In this document: positions 1 to 8,358 of the stretch, in pieces
How positions within the stretch are numbered: the first letter of the stretch is position 1
Layout of the letters: the number at the start of each line of letters is the position of its first letter
Source: Streptomyces sp. HUAS CB01
Lineage (GTDB): Bacteria; Actinomycetota; Actinomycetes; Streptomycetales; Streptomycetaceae
Reading direction: 5' to 3'
Length of the DNA: 64,000 nucleotides
NCBI RefSeq assembly: GCF_030406905.1
Contig: NZ_CP129137.1
Location: 5,290,001 to 5,354,000, forward strand
The notes under the pieces: model-generated
Seen by the model: only the letters and a program-made list of their open reading frames with translations
What the model was told of the DNA's origin: nothing
Database searches by the model: none
Program-made: the position numbers and the translations under genes

Positions 1-819
1 CGCCCCCGCGCCCGCGAGCAGCAGGCCCACCACGATCCAGCCGGTCCTGCCCGTGGCGACGTAGAGCATGACCACGAAGAGCCCGAAGAACAGCAGCGAG
101 GTACCGAGGTCCCGCTCCAGCACCAGCACGACCACACTGATCAGCCAGATGGCCACCACCGGTCCGAGCACCCGGCCCGCGGGCAGCCGCAGCGGTCCGA
201 TCCGGCGGCCCGTGTGGGCGAGGGCGTGCCGGTTCGCGGCCAGGTACGCGGCGAAGAACACCGCCAGCAGGATCTTGGCGAACTCGCCCGGCTGGAACGA
301 GAGACCGCCGACCCGGATCCAGATACGGGCGCCGTTCACCGCGGGGAACAGGATCGGCACGATCATCAGCACGAGCGCGGTGACCACCGAGAGGTACGCG
401 TAGCGCTGCAGTACGCGGTGGTCCCGCAGCAGCACCACCACCGCGATGAACAGCGCGACACCCAGGGTGGACCAGATCAGCTGCGCCGGGGCGGCACGGT
501 CGGCCGGTGTCTCCAGGTCGAGGCGGTAGATGAGGACGAGTCCCACGCCGTTGAGGAGGACGGCGATCGGCAGCAGCAGCGGGTCCGCGTAGGGCGCCCG
601 CAGTCGCACGGCGAGATGGGCGAGCAGCGCGAGCAGACCGAGCCCCGCACCGTAGGCGAGAGCGTCGGGCGGAACGGCTCCGCTCCTGGCCAGACCCACG
701 TCGGCGTAGCCGTAGACGGAGATGAGGACGGCGCACAGGAGGAGCGAGAGCTCCACGCCCCTCCGTCGCGCCGGGCGGGGCCGTTCGGGCGGGGGAGCCT
801 CCGCTGCCGTTGCCGTCAT
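1..819 (-). CDS. FtsW/RodA/SpoVE family SEDS protein (5' part, runs off the window)
   Basis: This is a SEDS-family peptidoglycan glycosyltransferase of the cytoplasmic membrane, acting in elongation or septation. The visible N-terminal 273 residues start at an ATG (817-819) with a short basic, proline-rich cytosolic tail. Strongly hydrophobic membrane segments follow, with a stretch reading GARIWIRVGG then FQPGEFAKI, and later LERDLGTSLLFFG. The PGEFAK and DLGTS elements are hallmarks of RodA/FtsW. The C-terminal part lies outside the window, so RodA cannot be told from FtsW. In Streptomyces such genes often sit with a class B PBP and pkn genes, which would lie to the left. Family assignment is firm. 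Confidence 0.9.
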   Translation of the reverse strand, partial: MTATAAEAPPPERPRPARRRGVELSLLLCAVLISVYGYADVGLARSGAVPPDALAYGAGLGLLALLAHLAVRLRAPYADPLLLPIAVLLNGVGLVLIYRLDLETPADRAAPAQLIWSTLGVALFIAVVVLLRDHRVLQRYAYLSVVTALVLMIVPILFPAVNGARIWIRVGGLSFQPGEFAKILLAVFFAAYLAANRHALAHTGRRIGPLRLPAGRVLGPVVAIWLISVVVLVLERDLGTSLLFFGLFVVMLYVATGRTGWIVVGLLLAGAGA

Positions 820-845
820 GCGACGCAACGTAGCAAGCGGGGATC

Positions 846-2273
846 TTATATCCGCTTATCTGTGGACTCTGTGCGCCGCATGTCGGTGTCCGGGGCGCCC
901 GGACCGGGCTCCGGCACCGGCCGGGCGTCCGTGTCCGGCACCGGCGCGGGGCCGGCGTCCGGGCAGTCGGCGAGGTGCACGTACTCGGGCAGCGTCAGCC
1001 GGGCGAGCGCCCCGCCCCCGGCGACGTTCGCGAACTCCAGCTCGGCCCCTATCACCGCGGCCTGGCCCACCGCGATCGTCAGCCCGAGACCGTGGCCCTT
1101 GCCGCCGGACTCGGTACGGAACCGCTGGGGGCCGTGCTCCAGCAGGTACTCCGGATATCCCGTCCCGTGGTCCCGGACCGACACCACCGGTCCGTCCACG
1201 GAGACCACCACCGGCTGCGCACCGTGCTTGTGCGCGTTGGTGATCAGATTGCCGAGCACCCGCTCCAGCCTCCGCTTGTCCGTCTCCACGCTCGTGCCCC
1301 GGACGACCAGCAGATCCGTCTTGGCACCGGTGGAGCGCGCCATCCGCACCACCCGCTCGGCCAGCGGCGCGAGTTCATGGATGTCGAGGTCGACCGTCTC
1401 CCGGCCGGCGTCCAGCCGCGATATCTCCAGCAGGTCCTCCGTCAGGGCCCGCATCCTGCGCACCCGGTCCTGCACCAGCTCGGACGGCCGCCCCGGCGGC
1501 AGCAGCTCGGCCGCCGCGGACAGGCCCGTCAGCGGGGTGCGCAGCTCGTGCGCCACGTCGGCGGTGAAGCGCTGCTCGCTCAGCAGCTTCCGCTGCAGGG
1601 TGGAGGCCATGGTGTCCAGTGCGCCGGAGACCGTGGCCACCTCGTCCTCGCCGCGCGAAGGGTCCTTCGTCCGGGGGTCGTTGACGCGCGCGTCCAGATC
1701 GCCCGCGCTGATCCGCCGCGCCACCTGCGCGGTCAGATGCAGCCGCCGGGTCACCCGGGTCACCGAGAAGGCCCCCGCCAGCAGCGTCGCGCCGATCGCC
1801 AGCGCGGAGGAGCCGACGATGGCCCGGTCGAGGCCCATGATCGTCTGCGCGCTCAGGGTGTAGTCGACCCGGACCGCCAGCGCGCGGCCGTCCGCCGGGC
1901 CCGCGGCCCACATCGTCGGCCGGCCGTCGACGTCCGAGACCATCGTGCCGCGCTGCCCGCGGAGCGCCAGCGCCCGCAGCCCGGACGGCAGACCGTCCGG
2001 GTCCACGGCGCCGTACCGCCCCGTCGGCTCGCCCGCCTCGTAGGCCTCGGTCACGTCCTCCAGCTTCGACAGCGCCTTCTCGCGCGCCTGGTCCACGGTC
2101 TGGCGGGTCACCGACACATGCACCAGCGCACCGAGCAGCGCCGCCAGGGCGCAGCACATCACGGTGATGAAGACCGCGGCCTTCCAGGTGAGCGTGGCGG
2201 TCCAGGCGGGCCTGCGCAGCCGCGGCCGGCGCCGTGACCGCCGCGCCCGGCGGACCGTCGTCGTACGCGTCAT
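846..2273 (-). CDS. two-component sensor histidine kinase
   Basis: A 475-residue membrane sensor kinase. A basic N-terminus is followed by TM1 (about 31-55), a periplasmic-side sensor region of about 95 residues, and TM2 (about 151-170). Then come a HAMP linker, a HisKA motif with the phospho-accepting His near residue 242 (ADVAHELRTPLTG), and a HATPase_c domain with the N box (NLITNAHKHG) and GxGLGL glycines. Its ATG overlaps the stop of the upstream lipoprotein gene by four bases, so the two are translationally coupled. No response regulator gene is adjacent, although Streptomyces kinases are usually paired. The lipoprotein pairing recalls CseA/CseC, but the sigE and cseB neighbours are missing, so no symbol is assigned. 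Confidence 0.92.
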   Translation of the reverse strand: MTRTTTVRRARRSRRRPRLRRPAWTATLTWKAAVFITVMCCALAALLGALVHVSVTRQTVDQAREKALSKLEDVTEAYEAGEPTGRYGAVDPDGLPSGLRALALRGQRGTMVSDVDGRPTMWAAGPADGRALAVRVDYTLSAQTIMGLDRAIVGSSALAIGATLLAGAFSVTRVTRRLHLTAQVARRISAGDLDARVNDPRTKDPSRGEDEVATVSGALDTMASTLQRKLLSEQRFTADVAHELRTPLTGLSAAAELLPPGRPSELVQDRVRRMRALTEDLLEISRLDAGRETVDLDIHELAPLAERVVRMARSTGAKTDLLVVRGTSVETDKRRLERVLGNLITNAHKHGAQPVVVSVDGPVVSVRDHGTGYPEYLLEHGPQRFRTESGGKGHGLGLTIAVGQAAVIGAELEFANVAGGGALARLTLPEYVHLADCPDAGPAPVPDTDARPVPEPGPGAPDTDMRRTESTDKRI

Positions 2274-2977
2274 CGTGCGTCCGCCGACGACTCGGGAGCG
2301 GGCCGGGACGGCTTGACCCGGACGATCTCGTCGCGCGCGGGGAGCATCGCCCGCTGCTGCTCGTCCCAGGACCAGGCCGTGCGGTACTCGTAGCCGGGGA
2401 TGCCGGCGGACACCGCGCGCAGGATCAGGTCCCGCCCGGCGAGCTCGACGCTGACGATCGCCTCCGCGTCGGACATGATGCGGGTCAGCCCGCCCTTCTC
2501 CGGCATGTACACCCGTATCGCCGTCTGCTGTTCGGGCATCGTGATGCCGACGATCAGCTCGTCCTTCCCGTCACCGGTGAGATCCCGGTAGTACGGCTTC
2601 AGTACGGGGCACTTCCCCGGCTTCGTCCCGCACTCGCGTATCTGCCGGGCCGTCTCCTCGTAGAGCCCGTCCGGTCCGGTGACCTCGCCGGGGTGGGCGG
2701 CCACCTCCGCCTGGACGACGGCGATCGGGTCCACGGAGTGGACGTCGCCGCCGGGGACCTTGATGCCGCGTATGTGTTCCGTGTCACTCTCGCCGTAGTC
2801 GACGGGGGGCGCGGATATGTCCGGCAGCTCCGGCCACAGCTCCACCGGCCCGACGGCGGTCGGCGTGGGCCCGGCGCTCTCCAGTCCGCCCGCGTCGTCG
2901 CAGCCGGCGAGCAGCAGCGCGGCGGCGGTGACGGCGACGGCGGCGAGCGCGGGGCGGGGGGTGCGGTGGCGGGCCAA
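2270..2977 (-). CDS. lipoprotein co-transcribed with the sensor kinase
   Basis: A 235-residue predicted lipoprotein of unknown function. The start chosen is TTG at 2975-2977, because it leaves a short basic n-region, a hydrophobic core and a lipobox (LLLAGC). No ATG or GTG lies in frame close upstream, and coding character is lost there. The mature part is acidic and contains a DLTGDGKDELIVGI stretch, the Asp-rich form of an FG-GAP or VCBS-like calcium-binding repeat. It ends four bases inside the kinase gene. Acting as an accessory sensor for that kinase is inference. The domain is not otherwise recognised. Confidence 0.8.
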   Translation of the reverse strand: MARHRTPRPALAAVAVTAAALLLAGCDDAGGLESAGPTPTAVGPVELWPELPDISAPPVDYGESDTEHIRGIKVPGGDVHSVDPIAVVQAEVAAHPGEVTGPDGLYEETARQIRECGTKPGKCPVLKPYYRDLTGDGKDELIVGITMPEQQTAIRVYMPEKGGLTRIMSDAEAIVSVELAGRDLILRAVSAGIPGYEYRTAWSWDEQQRAMLPARDEIVRVKPSRPAPESSADAR

Positions 2978-3530
2978 GAGGGGTCCTGGGGAGGTCGATG
3001 CGAATGCGGGCCGTCCCCCAGGGTACGGAAGTCCTTTTTGCCCTTTGCGAGTGGCCTGCGGATGGTTTGTGGTGACGCTCCCGTCGAGGCCGGGCGACCG
3101 GCGGCGCCCAGCCCCATGGGCCCCGTTCGGCCCGGACCGGACGGTGCGCGCGGGCGCTCGGGACACGGGGCTGGCTGAGCGGGGCCGGGTGCCGGTGCTG
3201 ATACCGGTGCCAGTGCCTGTGACCGGGGCCGCCGGCCGTGTCCGGTGGCCGTAGCTGTAGCCGAGGTCGAAGTCGTCGGGGCCGAGGCGCGACCTTGCAG
3301 CATCACGCGCGCCGCCGTGCCGGATCGCGCCGATCGTGGGCCCAGGCCCAGGCCCAGGCCCAGGCCCGGGTCCGTGCTCAGGCGGTGCCGGTCCGCCGGG
3401 TGCGCGGGGGCCTCCGGATCGGGTGAGTTCCGGCCGTCCCCGCCGGGCCGGACCTGCGGCCCGGTGGACTCCTCGGCGCGGCGGACCGGGGCGCGCGGCC
3501 CTGGTGCGCGGGCCCGCCCGCCCCGGCCCC
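2978..3530. other. intergenic region without a supported gene
   Basis: About 550 bases between the start of the lipoprotein gene and the stop of the HEAT-repeat gene. Open frames here are compositionally biased shadows with no recognisable protein. A short GGCCCA array lies at 3338-3370. No clear promoter for the lipoprotein gene was found. Confidence 0.6.
3338..3370. repeat. GGCCCA hexanucleotide tandem repeat
   Basis: Five consecutive copies or near-copies of the hexamer GGCCCA, ending in GGGC. Non-coding low-complexity tract. Confidence 0.85.
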
Positions 3531-5564
3531 TCACGCGTGAGCGCGGAGGGCCGCGCGGCAGAGGGTGAGCAGGCGTTCGTCCTGCTCGATGTCATGGCTG
3601 CCCGACCCCCCGTCCAGCACGTTGTGCCGCCGGGGCCGCGCCAGCTCCGCGCGCAGCAGCGGCGCCGCCGGCCCCGCCGAGGGGCCCATCTCGGCGAGGC
3701 ACTCGGCGATCTCGACCCGCCCGTAGCGGTTCTCCTCCCACGCGGTCCGCAGCACCGGCAGGGATTCCCGGGCCTCGCCGGTGACCCGCCACAGCGCGAC
3801 CGCGGCGTCCATCCGGAGCCACCGTTCCGGCGAGGCGAGCAGGTCGCGGAGCGCGGGCGCCGCGGCGGCCGCCGCGCCGCCGACGGCGCCCAGCGCCGCC
3901 GCGGCGGCGCGGCGCTCGTCTGGACCGTCCGCGGCGAGCAGCTCGCGGAGCACCGGCAGTACCGCGGCGACGTCCCCCGTCGCCGCCCACAGCGCACGCG
4001 CCGCGCCCGCGACGACCGACGAGGACGGGCGCGAGGACGCCCCGCCGAGCAGCGCACGGAGCTCCGGTGCGGCCGGCAGGGCAGCAGGCCCGAACGACGT
4101 GAGGGCGCGCAGCGCCGCCTCGGTCACCCACTCGCCGCCCCTGGCCGGAGCGCCGCGCAGGACCCGCAGCACCTCGGGCAGCGCCTCGGCCGCCCGTACG
4201 CCGGCGATCCCGGCCAGCAGCGGCACCGCCCGCTCGTAGAGCTGTTCGTCCAGGGCCAGCTCGCCGAGCCGCCGCCGCAGCAGCGGCACGAGCGGCGCGG
4301 CCAGGTCGCCGAGGTACGGCACGGTGAACGCCGCATCGCGCGGCAGATCCGGCTGCTCCAGTGCCCGTGCGAGCGCCGGGACGGCACGCGGGTCGCCGAG
4401 CCGGGCGAGCGCGACGAGCGCGCGACGGTCGGCCGGCCGGTCCCCGTCGGCGGTCCGCACCCGCTCCGCGAGCGCGTCGGCCGCGGGCAGCGCCAGCCCG
4501 AAGAGGCTCTCCAGAAGGCTGACCGCCGCGCCGTGCAGCAGCGGATCGGGGTCGCCGAGCTGTGCGCCGACGAGCCGCACCACCTCGTCGTACGGGCCGC
4601 GCCAGGCCCGGATCAGCCCGTGGCACATCCATACGGCGTCCGTGCGCTGCCCCGGATCGGCGCTGGTCAGCTGGCCGGTGAGCAGCGCGATCCGGTCCTC
4701 GACACGGTCGCCGAGGGCGGAGTGGAGTGTCCGCAGCAGGTCGTCGGCCCAGGGTGCGCCGGGGCCGCCGCCTTCCCCCGTCGCGACCCCGGCCCCCGGC
4801 CCGCCGGTGCCCGCCACCGACGGTCCCGTCCCGGCTGCGGCGCCGTCCGTGGCCCGCAGCAGCGCGGTGGCCGTCGACGCCACGTCGTCGGGCAGCAGGC
4901 CGGGCGCGCAGCGGGCCAGTTGGGTGAGGGCGGCCAGCCGCAGCCCGGGCGGCCGGTCCGCGGCGAGCAGTGTGGTCAGCCAGGTCACCGACTCGGCCCG
5001 CAGCGCCTCGTGGCGCAGCGCGATCCGCCCCACCGCCTCGACGAGCGCGAGCCGTACCTCCGTGTCCCGTTCGCCCTCCAGCCGGGCGCTGAGGAGGGCG
5101 AGCACCCGCGCCGGGTCGCCGTGGAGCATCGCCAGCGCGCAGGGCGCCGCGAGCCGGACCCCCGCGTCCGGGTCGTCCAGCAGCCCGACGAAGACGTCGG
5201 CCCCCGCCGCCACCGCAGCGGCTGCCATCGCGTAGTTGGCGGCGTCCTCGAACTCCTCGTCCTCCGGGTCGAGTTCGTCGTCGTCGAGGTCGATGCCGCC
5301 GATGCTGGTGAGCAACTCCACGATGGCGCCCCGGTCCTGCACCTCGGGGCTGGCGACGAGCTCCAGCAGGAAGGGGATGCAGGCCAGCGTGGAGTCGTAC
5401 ACGTCACCCTGGTGGTGCACCGCGGTGTACAGCCCGTCGAGCGCGGTCTCCCGGTCGGCCGGATCGGCGGATGCGAGCCCCCTCAGCAGCCCCGGTACGT
5501 CGTCAGCCGGACCGTACGCATGTCCCATCGAGGCCCAGTCGACCTCGTCCATCCCCGTGAACAC
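3531..5564 (-). CDS. HEAT-repeat protein
   Basis: A 677-residue alpha-solenoid protein built almost wholly of HEAT/PBS-lyase-like helical repeats (recurring patterns such as DPDAGVRLAAPCALAMLHGDP and ALVALARLGDPRAVPALARAL). Such scaffolds usually mediate protein contacts, and no catalytic motif is visible. The start chosen is GTG at 5562-5564, preceded by GGAAGGG at good spacing. An in-frame ATG 12 bases downstream (5552) is the alternative. Longer upstream extensions are low-complexity and unlikely. A Gly/Ala/Pro-rich linker near the middle separates two repeat blocks. It appears to be a single-gene unit. Confidence 0.82.
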   Translation of the reverse strand: MFTGMDEVDWASMGHAYGPADDVPGLLRGLASADPADRETALDGLYTAVHHQGDVYDSTLACIPFLLELVASPEVQDRGAIVELLTSIGGIDLDDDELDPEDEEFEDAANYAMAAAAVAAGADVFVGLLDDPDAGVRLAAPCALAMLHGDPARVLALLSARLEGERDTEVRLALVEAVGRIALRHEALRAESVTWLTTLLAADRPPGLRLAALTQLARCAPGLLPDDVASTATALLRATDGAAAGTGPSVAGTGGPGAGVATGEGGGPGAPWADDLLRTLHSALGDRVEDRIALLTGQLTSADPGQRTDAVWMCHGLIRAWRGPYDEVVRLVGAQLGDPDPLLHGAAVSLLESLFGLALPAADALAERVRTADGDRPADRRALVALARLGDPRAVPALARALEQPDLPRDAAFTVPYLGDLAAPLVPLLRRRLGELALDEQLYERAVPLLAGIAGVRAAEALPEVLRVLRGAPARGGEWVTEAALRALTSFGPAALPAAPELRALLGGASSRPSSSVVAGAARALWAATGDVAAVLPVLRELLAADGPDERRAAAAALGAVGGAAAAAAPALRDLLASPERWLRMDAAVALWRVTGEARESLPVLRTAWEENRYGRVEIAECLAEMGPSAGPAAPLLRAELARPRRHNVLDGGSGSHDIEQDERLLTLCRAALRAHA

Positions 5565-5993
5565 GCCGTTCCCTTCCGTGAGCCGGATGCCTGGGGAGAG
5601 TGTGCACCAGGACGGCGGCAACCCACCCCGCGCAAGTGAGCCGGATGAACGCGTTCGTCGGACGGGCAGCGGCATGTGCCGGCCCCGCGGGGCACCGCCG
5701 GTCCCCGGGGACCGGCGAGGTGAGCGGCGGGGCGAGCGGGAGGTGAGGGGCGGAGTGGCCGGTGGGGCGAGGGTGGGGCTGCCCGGACCGAACGTCACAT
5801 CGGGCTGTGCGTACGGGTGTTGACGACGTCCCGACCCTCGGTCGGCGGTCCGGCGGCTGCCGGCGCCCTCGGACCTCGGGCGCGTACGTCCCGCGGCCGC
5901 GCAAGGGGGCACGAGCGCGCCCCGGTCGCGTACGGTCCCGCCCGAGGCCGTCGACGCGGCCGCGGGCGGGACGTACGCTGCGGGCGCGACGGC
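5565..5993. other. intergenic region with palindromes
   Basis: No supported gene. A perfect 22-base palindrome centred on CCCCGGGG occupies 5696-5717. A longer inverted repeat (arms about 5881-5901 and 5955-5977, with a four-base bulge) lies just beyond the 3' end of the SnoaL-like gene and could terminate it. Confidence 0.5.
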
Positions 5994-6425
5994 TCAGCGC
6001 AGGTTGTCGCCCCAGCCGCTCTGCAGCATGGTCTGGAACGCCCACTGCCCGTCCCGCTTGATCAGGACGTCGGCGTACCGCAGTTGCTGGGTGGTGCCGC
6101 CCGCGGTCATGGTGGAGTCGGTGAAGACGACCGCCATCGCGGGGCCGAGGAAGACGGGCGTCCGCACCGACGCGAACGTGATGTCCTCGGACCCGCCTCC
6201 CATGACCTGGGTCATGGTCCGGACGAACTGCTCGCGGTCCCACTGGGCGGAGGCGCCACTGCCCGCGGAGTCGTCGCTGACCAGATTGAGCGGGAAGACG
6301 GCCAGATCCGCCATCCGCTCGATGTCGCGGCGCGCGGCGGCCGCGTCGTACTCGGTGAACCACGCCTCGATCGAGGCGAGTTCATCGGAGGTCGGGAGGT
6401 ATCCGGTGTCGGGAAGCTGGGGCAC
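5994..6425 (-). CDS. SnoaL-like / DUF4440-type protein
   Basis: A 143-residue single-domain protein of the NTF2-like superfamily (SnoaL/SgcJ/DUF4440). It has an N-terminal helix (SIEAWFTEYDAAAARRDIERMADL), a middle basic strand region and a C-terminal beta-sheet ending IKRDGQWAFQTMLQS. Members can be small-molecule isomerases, hydrolases or ligand-binding proteins, so the reaction cannot be assigned. GTG at 6423-6425 is chosen because AGGAG lies five bases upstream. The GTG at 6429-6431 would overlap that ribosome site. Its promoter and two operator copies lie directly upstream (6449-6502). Confidence 0.85.
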   Translation of the reverse strand: MPQLPDTGYLPTSDELASIEAWFTEYDAAAARRDIERMADLAVFPLNLVSDDSAGSGASAQWDREQFVRTMTQVMGGGSEDITFASVRTPVFLGPAMAVVFTDSTMTAGGTTQQLRYADVLIKRDGQWAFQTMLQSGWGDNLR

Positions 6426-6448
6426 ACACACTCCTTAGTGCAGACTCA

Positions 6449-6502
6449 TCAAACTTGACTAGCAGGTACCGTATCCCCGGTTTCTCGACTAGTCAAACTT
6501 GA
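6449..6502 (-). promoter_or_regulatory. promoter with two TCAAACTTGA operator copies
   Basis: Read on the minus strand, TTGACT (6491-6496) and TACGGT (6468-6473) are separated by exactly 17 bases, which fits a sigma-70 type promoter for the SnoaL-like gene. Near-palindromes of the form TCAA-NN-TTGA occur at 6449-6458 (between -10 and ribosome site) and 6493-6502 (over the -35). The layout suggests repression by a dimeric MarR- or TetR-type regulator, which is not encoded next door. The upstream copy overlaps the stop codon of the ligase gene. Confidence 0.72.
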
Positions 6503-7428
6503 TTAATGAGGTCGTCCCGCAGCCGGTGGACCGTGACGACGCTGTGGCGGGTGGTGCCCCGCCCGACCTCGGCCACCAGCCCGGGTTCCACGGCGCGGAA
6601 GGGCACCTCGCCGATCCCGATCGCCATCGCCGTCCGGGGTGCTCCCTCCGGGTGCTCCGTCGCGCGGTCCGCGAGCAGTCGGCCCGCCTGGGTGCGCAGG
6701 GCGGGCGGCAGCGGGCTGGACACCACCGGAGCGTCGTCGTCGGGGAGCACGAGGACCAGGGCGGCCGGGCGGCCCGGGGGGCCGGTGAAGCCGGTCACCA
6801 CCGCGTCGTGCACGTCCGTGTGGCGGAGCTTGCGCCAGTCCCGGGCGCCGGGCCGGTACGGCCGGCTCAGGTGCTTCACCACCAGCCCTTCGATCCCCGC
6901 CGCCGGCAGCGTCTCGAACCAGGTCGCGGCGAGTTCGGGGTCCGTGGTCATCGGCACCGGCTGGAGCGGCGGCCCGAGCGGTTCGAGCAGCGCGGTCAGA
7001 CGCTGTCTGCGCCGCTCGTACGGGGCGGGGCGCAGATCTTCCCCGCGCTCCCCGAGCAGGTCGAACGCGGCGTAGGAGGCGGGCATCCGGCGGGCGAGGA
7101 GCCCGGCCCGAGCCGCGGTGGCGGCCGCCCGGCGCTGCACGGCGGCGAAGTCGACCCGGCCGCCGCTCCACACGACCACCTCGCCGTCCACCACCGTGCC
7201 GTCCGGCAGGGCGAGCGCGGCCTCCGCGAGATCGGGGAAGGCGGTGGTCACGATGCGCCCCGAGCGGGCCTGGAGCACCGCCTTGCCGTCGATCTTGAAG
7301 ATCAGCATCCGGTGGCCGTCGAACTTCGGTTCGTACGCCAGTCCCTCACCGCGCGGCAGCGTGGCCACCGGCTCGGCGAGCGCCGGTCTCAACGGGGGCC
7401 TCAACGCGCCCTGCGTACGGGGGCTCAC
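6493..7428 (-). CDS. ATP-dependent DNA ligase (LigC/LigD ligase-domain type)
   Basis: A 311-residue ATP-dependent ligase of bacterial NHEJ. It has the adenylation core with the nucleotidyl lysine in YEPKFDGHRML, then VVDGEVVVW, a FDLLGERGEDL element, the IEGLVVKHLSRPYRPG motif and a C-terminal OB-like region. The GTG start (7426-7428) overlaps the stop of the polymerase gene by four bases, so the two are translationally coupled. Together they form a split LigD. The 3'-phosphoesterase domain of fused LigD proteins is absent from both. Confidence 0.9.
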   Translation of the reverse strand: MSPRTQGALRPPLRPALAEPVATLPRGEGLAYEPKFDGHRMLIFKIDGKAVLQARSGRIVTTAFPDLAEAALALPDGTVVDGEVVVWSGGRVDFAAVQRRAAATAARAGLLARRMPASYAAFDLLGERGEDLRPAPYERRRQRLTALLEPLGPPLQPVPMTTDPELAATWFETLPAAGIEGLVVKHLSRPYRPGARDWRKLRHTDVHDAVVTGFTGPPGRPAALVLVLPDDDAPVVSSPLPPALRTQAGRLLADRATEHPEGAPRTAMAIGIGEVPFRAVEPGLVAEVGRGTTRHSVVTVHRLRDDLINQV

Positions 7429-8309
7429 GGCAGCGCGCCCGCCGCCGCGGGGTCGGCCAGGGGCGCGAGCAGATCCCCGTACCGCTCGAGCCGCCCCGGG
7501 ATGTCGCCCAGGCGGAGGACCAGGTCCTCGGGCGATGCGCAGCCCTCGACCTCGTCCCAGGTGACGGGCGCGGACGCGGTCGGCTCGGCGCGGGCGCGCA
7601 GGGTGTAGGGGGTGGCGGTCGTCTTGGCCGCCGCGTTCTGGCTGTGGTCGACGAAGACCTTCCCCGGCCGCAGGGCGCGCGCCATCCGGTGCACCACCAG
7701 CCCTCCGAGTTCCGCCTCGGCCTCCATCGCGAGGTCCTTCGCGTACGCGGAGACCTCCTCGGACGGGGTCGGTTCCAGTGGCACCAGCAGATGCAGGCCC
7801 TTGGAGCCGGAGGTCTTCGCGTACGCGTCCAGGCCGTCGGAGGCCAGTCGCCCCCGCAGCCACAGCGCCACGTCGCAGCACTCCACGACGGTGGCCGGAA
7901 CCCCGGGGTCGAGGTCGAGGACCATCCGGTCGGCCCAGGCCGGCCGGTCCGCCTTCCACTGGGGGGTGTGGAACTCCACGACCAGGTTCGCCGCCCACAT
8001 CAGGGACGGCAGGTCCTGGACGACGACCTGCTCACCCCTCTCGCCGGAGGAGCGCGGCACGTCGACGACCTCCACCCAGTCGGGGGTGCCGGGCGGCGGG
8101 TTCTTGGTGAAGAACAGTTGGCCGTCGGGGCCGTCGGGATAGCGGAGGAAGGACAGCGGCCGGTCCCGCAGGTGCGTCAGGATCGCGTCCGCGACGGTGG
8201 CGTAGTAGTGCAGCACCTCGCCCTTGGTGGTCCCGGTGGCCGGATGAAGGACCTTTTCCAGATTGCTGAGGGCCAGACGCCGCCCCTCCACCTCGGTGAT
8301 GGGCGTCAT
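7425..8309 (-). CDS. LigD-type primase-polymerase (NHEJ polymerase)
   Basis: A 294-residue archaeo-eukaryotic-primase-superfamily polymerase of the LigD-Pol family. It opens with GRRLALSNLEKVLHP, the usual start of these proteins. It carries the metal-binding acidic pair in RMVLDLDPG and the SGSKGLHLLVPL motif, and ends with LRLGDIPGRLERYGDLL. It fills and tailors ends held by Ku before ligation. The ATG at 8307-8309 is chosen since any longer frame would run antisense through ku. It is divergent from ku by 49 bases, a typical shared regulatory arrangement, and directly upstream of the ligase. Confidence 0.92.
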   Translation of the reverse strand: MTPITEVEGRRLALSNLEKVLHPATGTTKGEVLHYYATVADAILTHLRDRPLSFLRYPDGPDGQLFFTKNPPPGTPDWVEVVDVPRSSGERGEQVVVQDLPSLMWAANLVVEFHTPQWKADRPAWADRMVLDLDPGVPATVVECCDVALWLRGRLASDGLDAYAKTSGSKGLHLLVPLEPTPSEEVSAYAKDLAMEAEAELGGLVVHRMARALRPGKVFVDHSQNAAAKTTATPYTLRARAEPTASAPVTWDEVEGCASPEDLVLRLGDIPGRLERYGDLLAPLADPAAAGALP

Positions 8310-8358
8310 ACGATGAGAATCCCATGAATCCCTACGTATCGGATGAAAGGGATGAAAC

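Noticed and set aside
214-1863. Long plus-strand open frame over the RodA/FtsW and kinase region
   Set aside because: Arg/Ser/Pro-rich shadow of the minus-strand genes with no domain; typical of high-GC DNA.
846-2977. cseA/cseC assignment for the lipoprotein and kinase
   Set aside because: The gene order lacks sigE and cseB, and the sequence evidence is not specific enough.
3338-3370. Possible CRISPR or regulatory array at the GGCCCA repeats
   Set aside because: Units are only six bases with no spacers; simple sequence repeat.
2599-4057. Minus-strand frames extending the lipoprotein upstream through the intergenic region
   Set aside because: Extension is low-complexity, lacks a signal peptide at its start, and the lipobox context fixes the TTG start at 2977.
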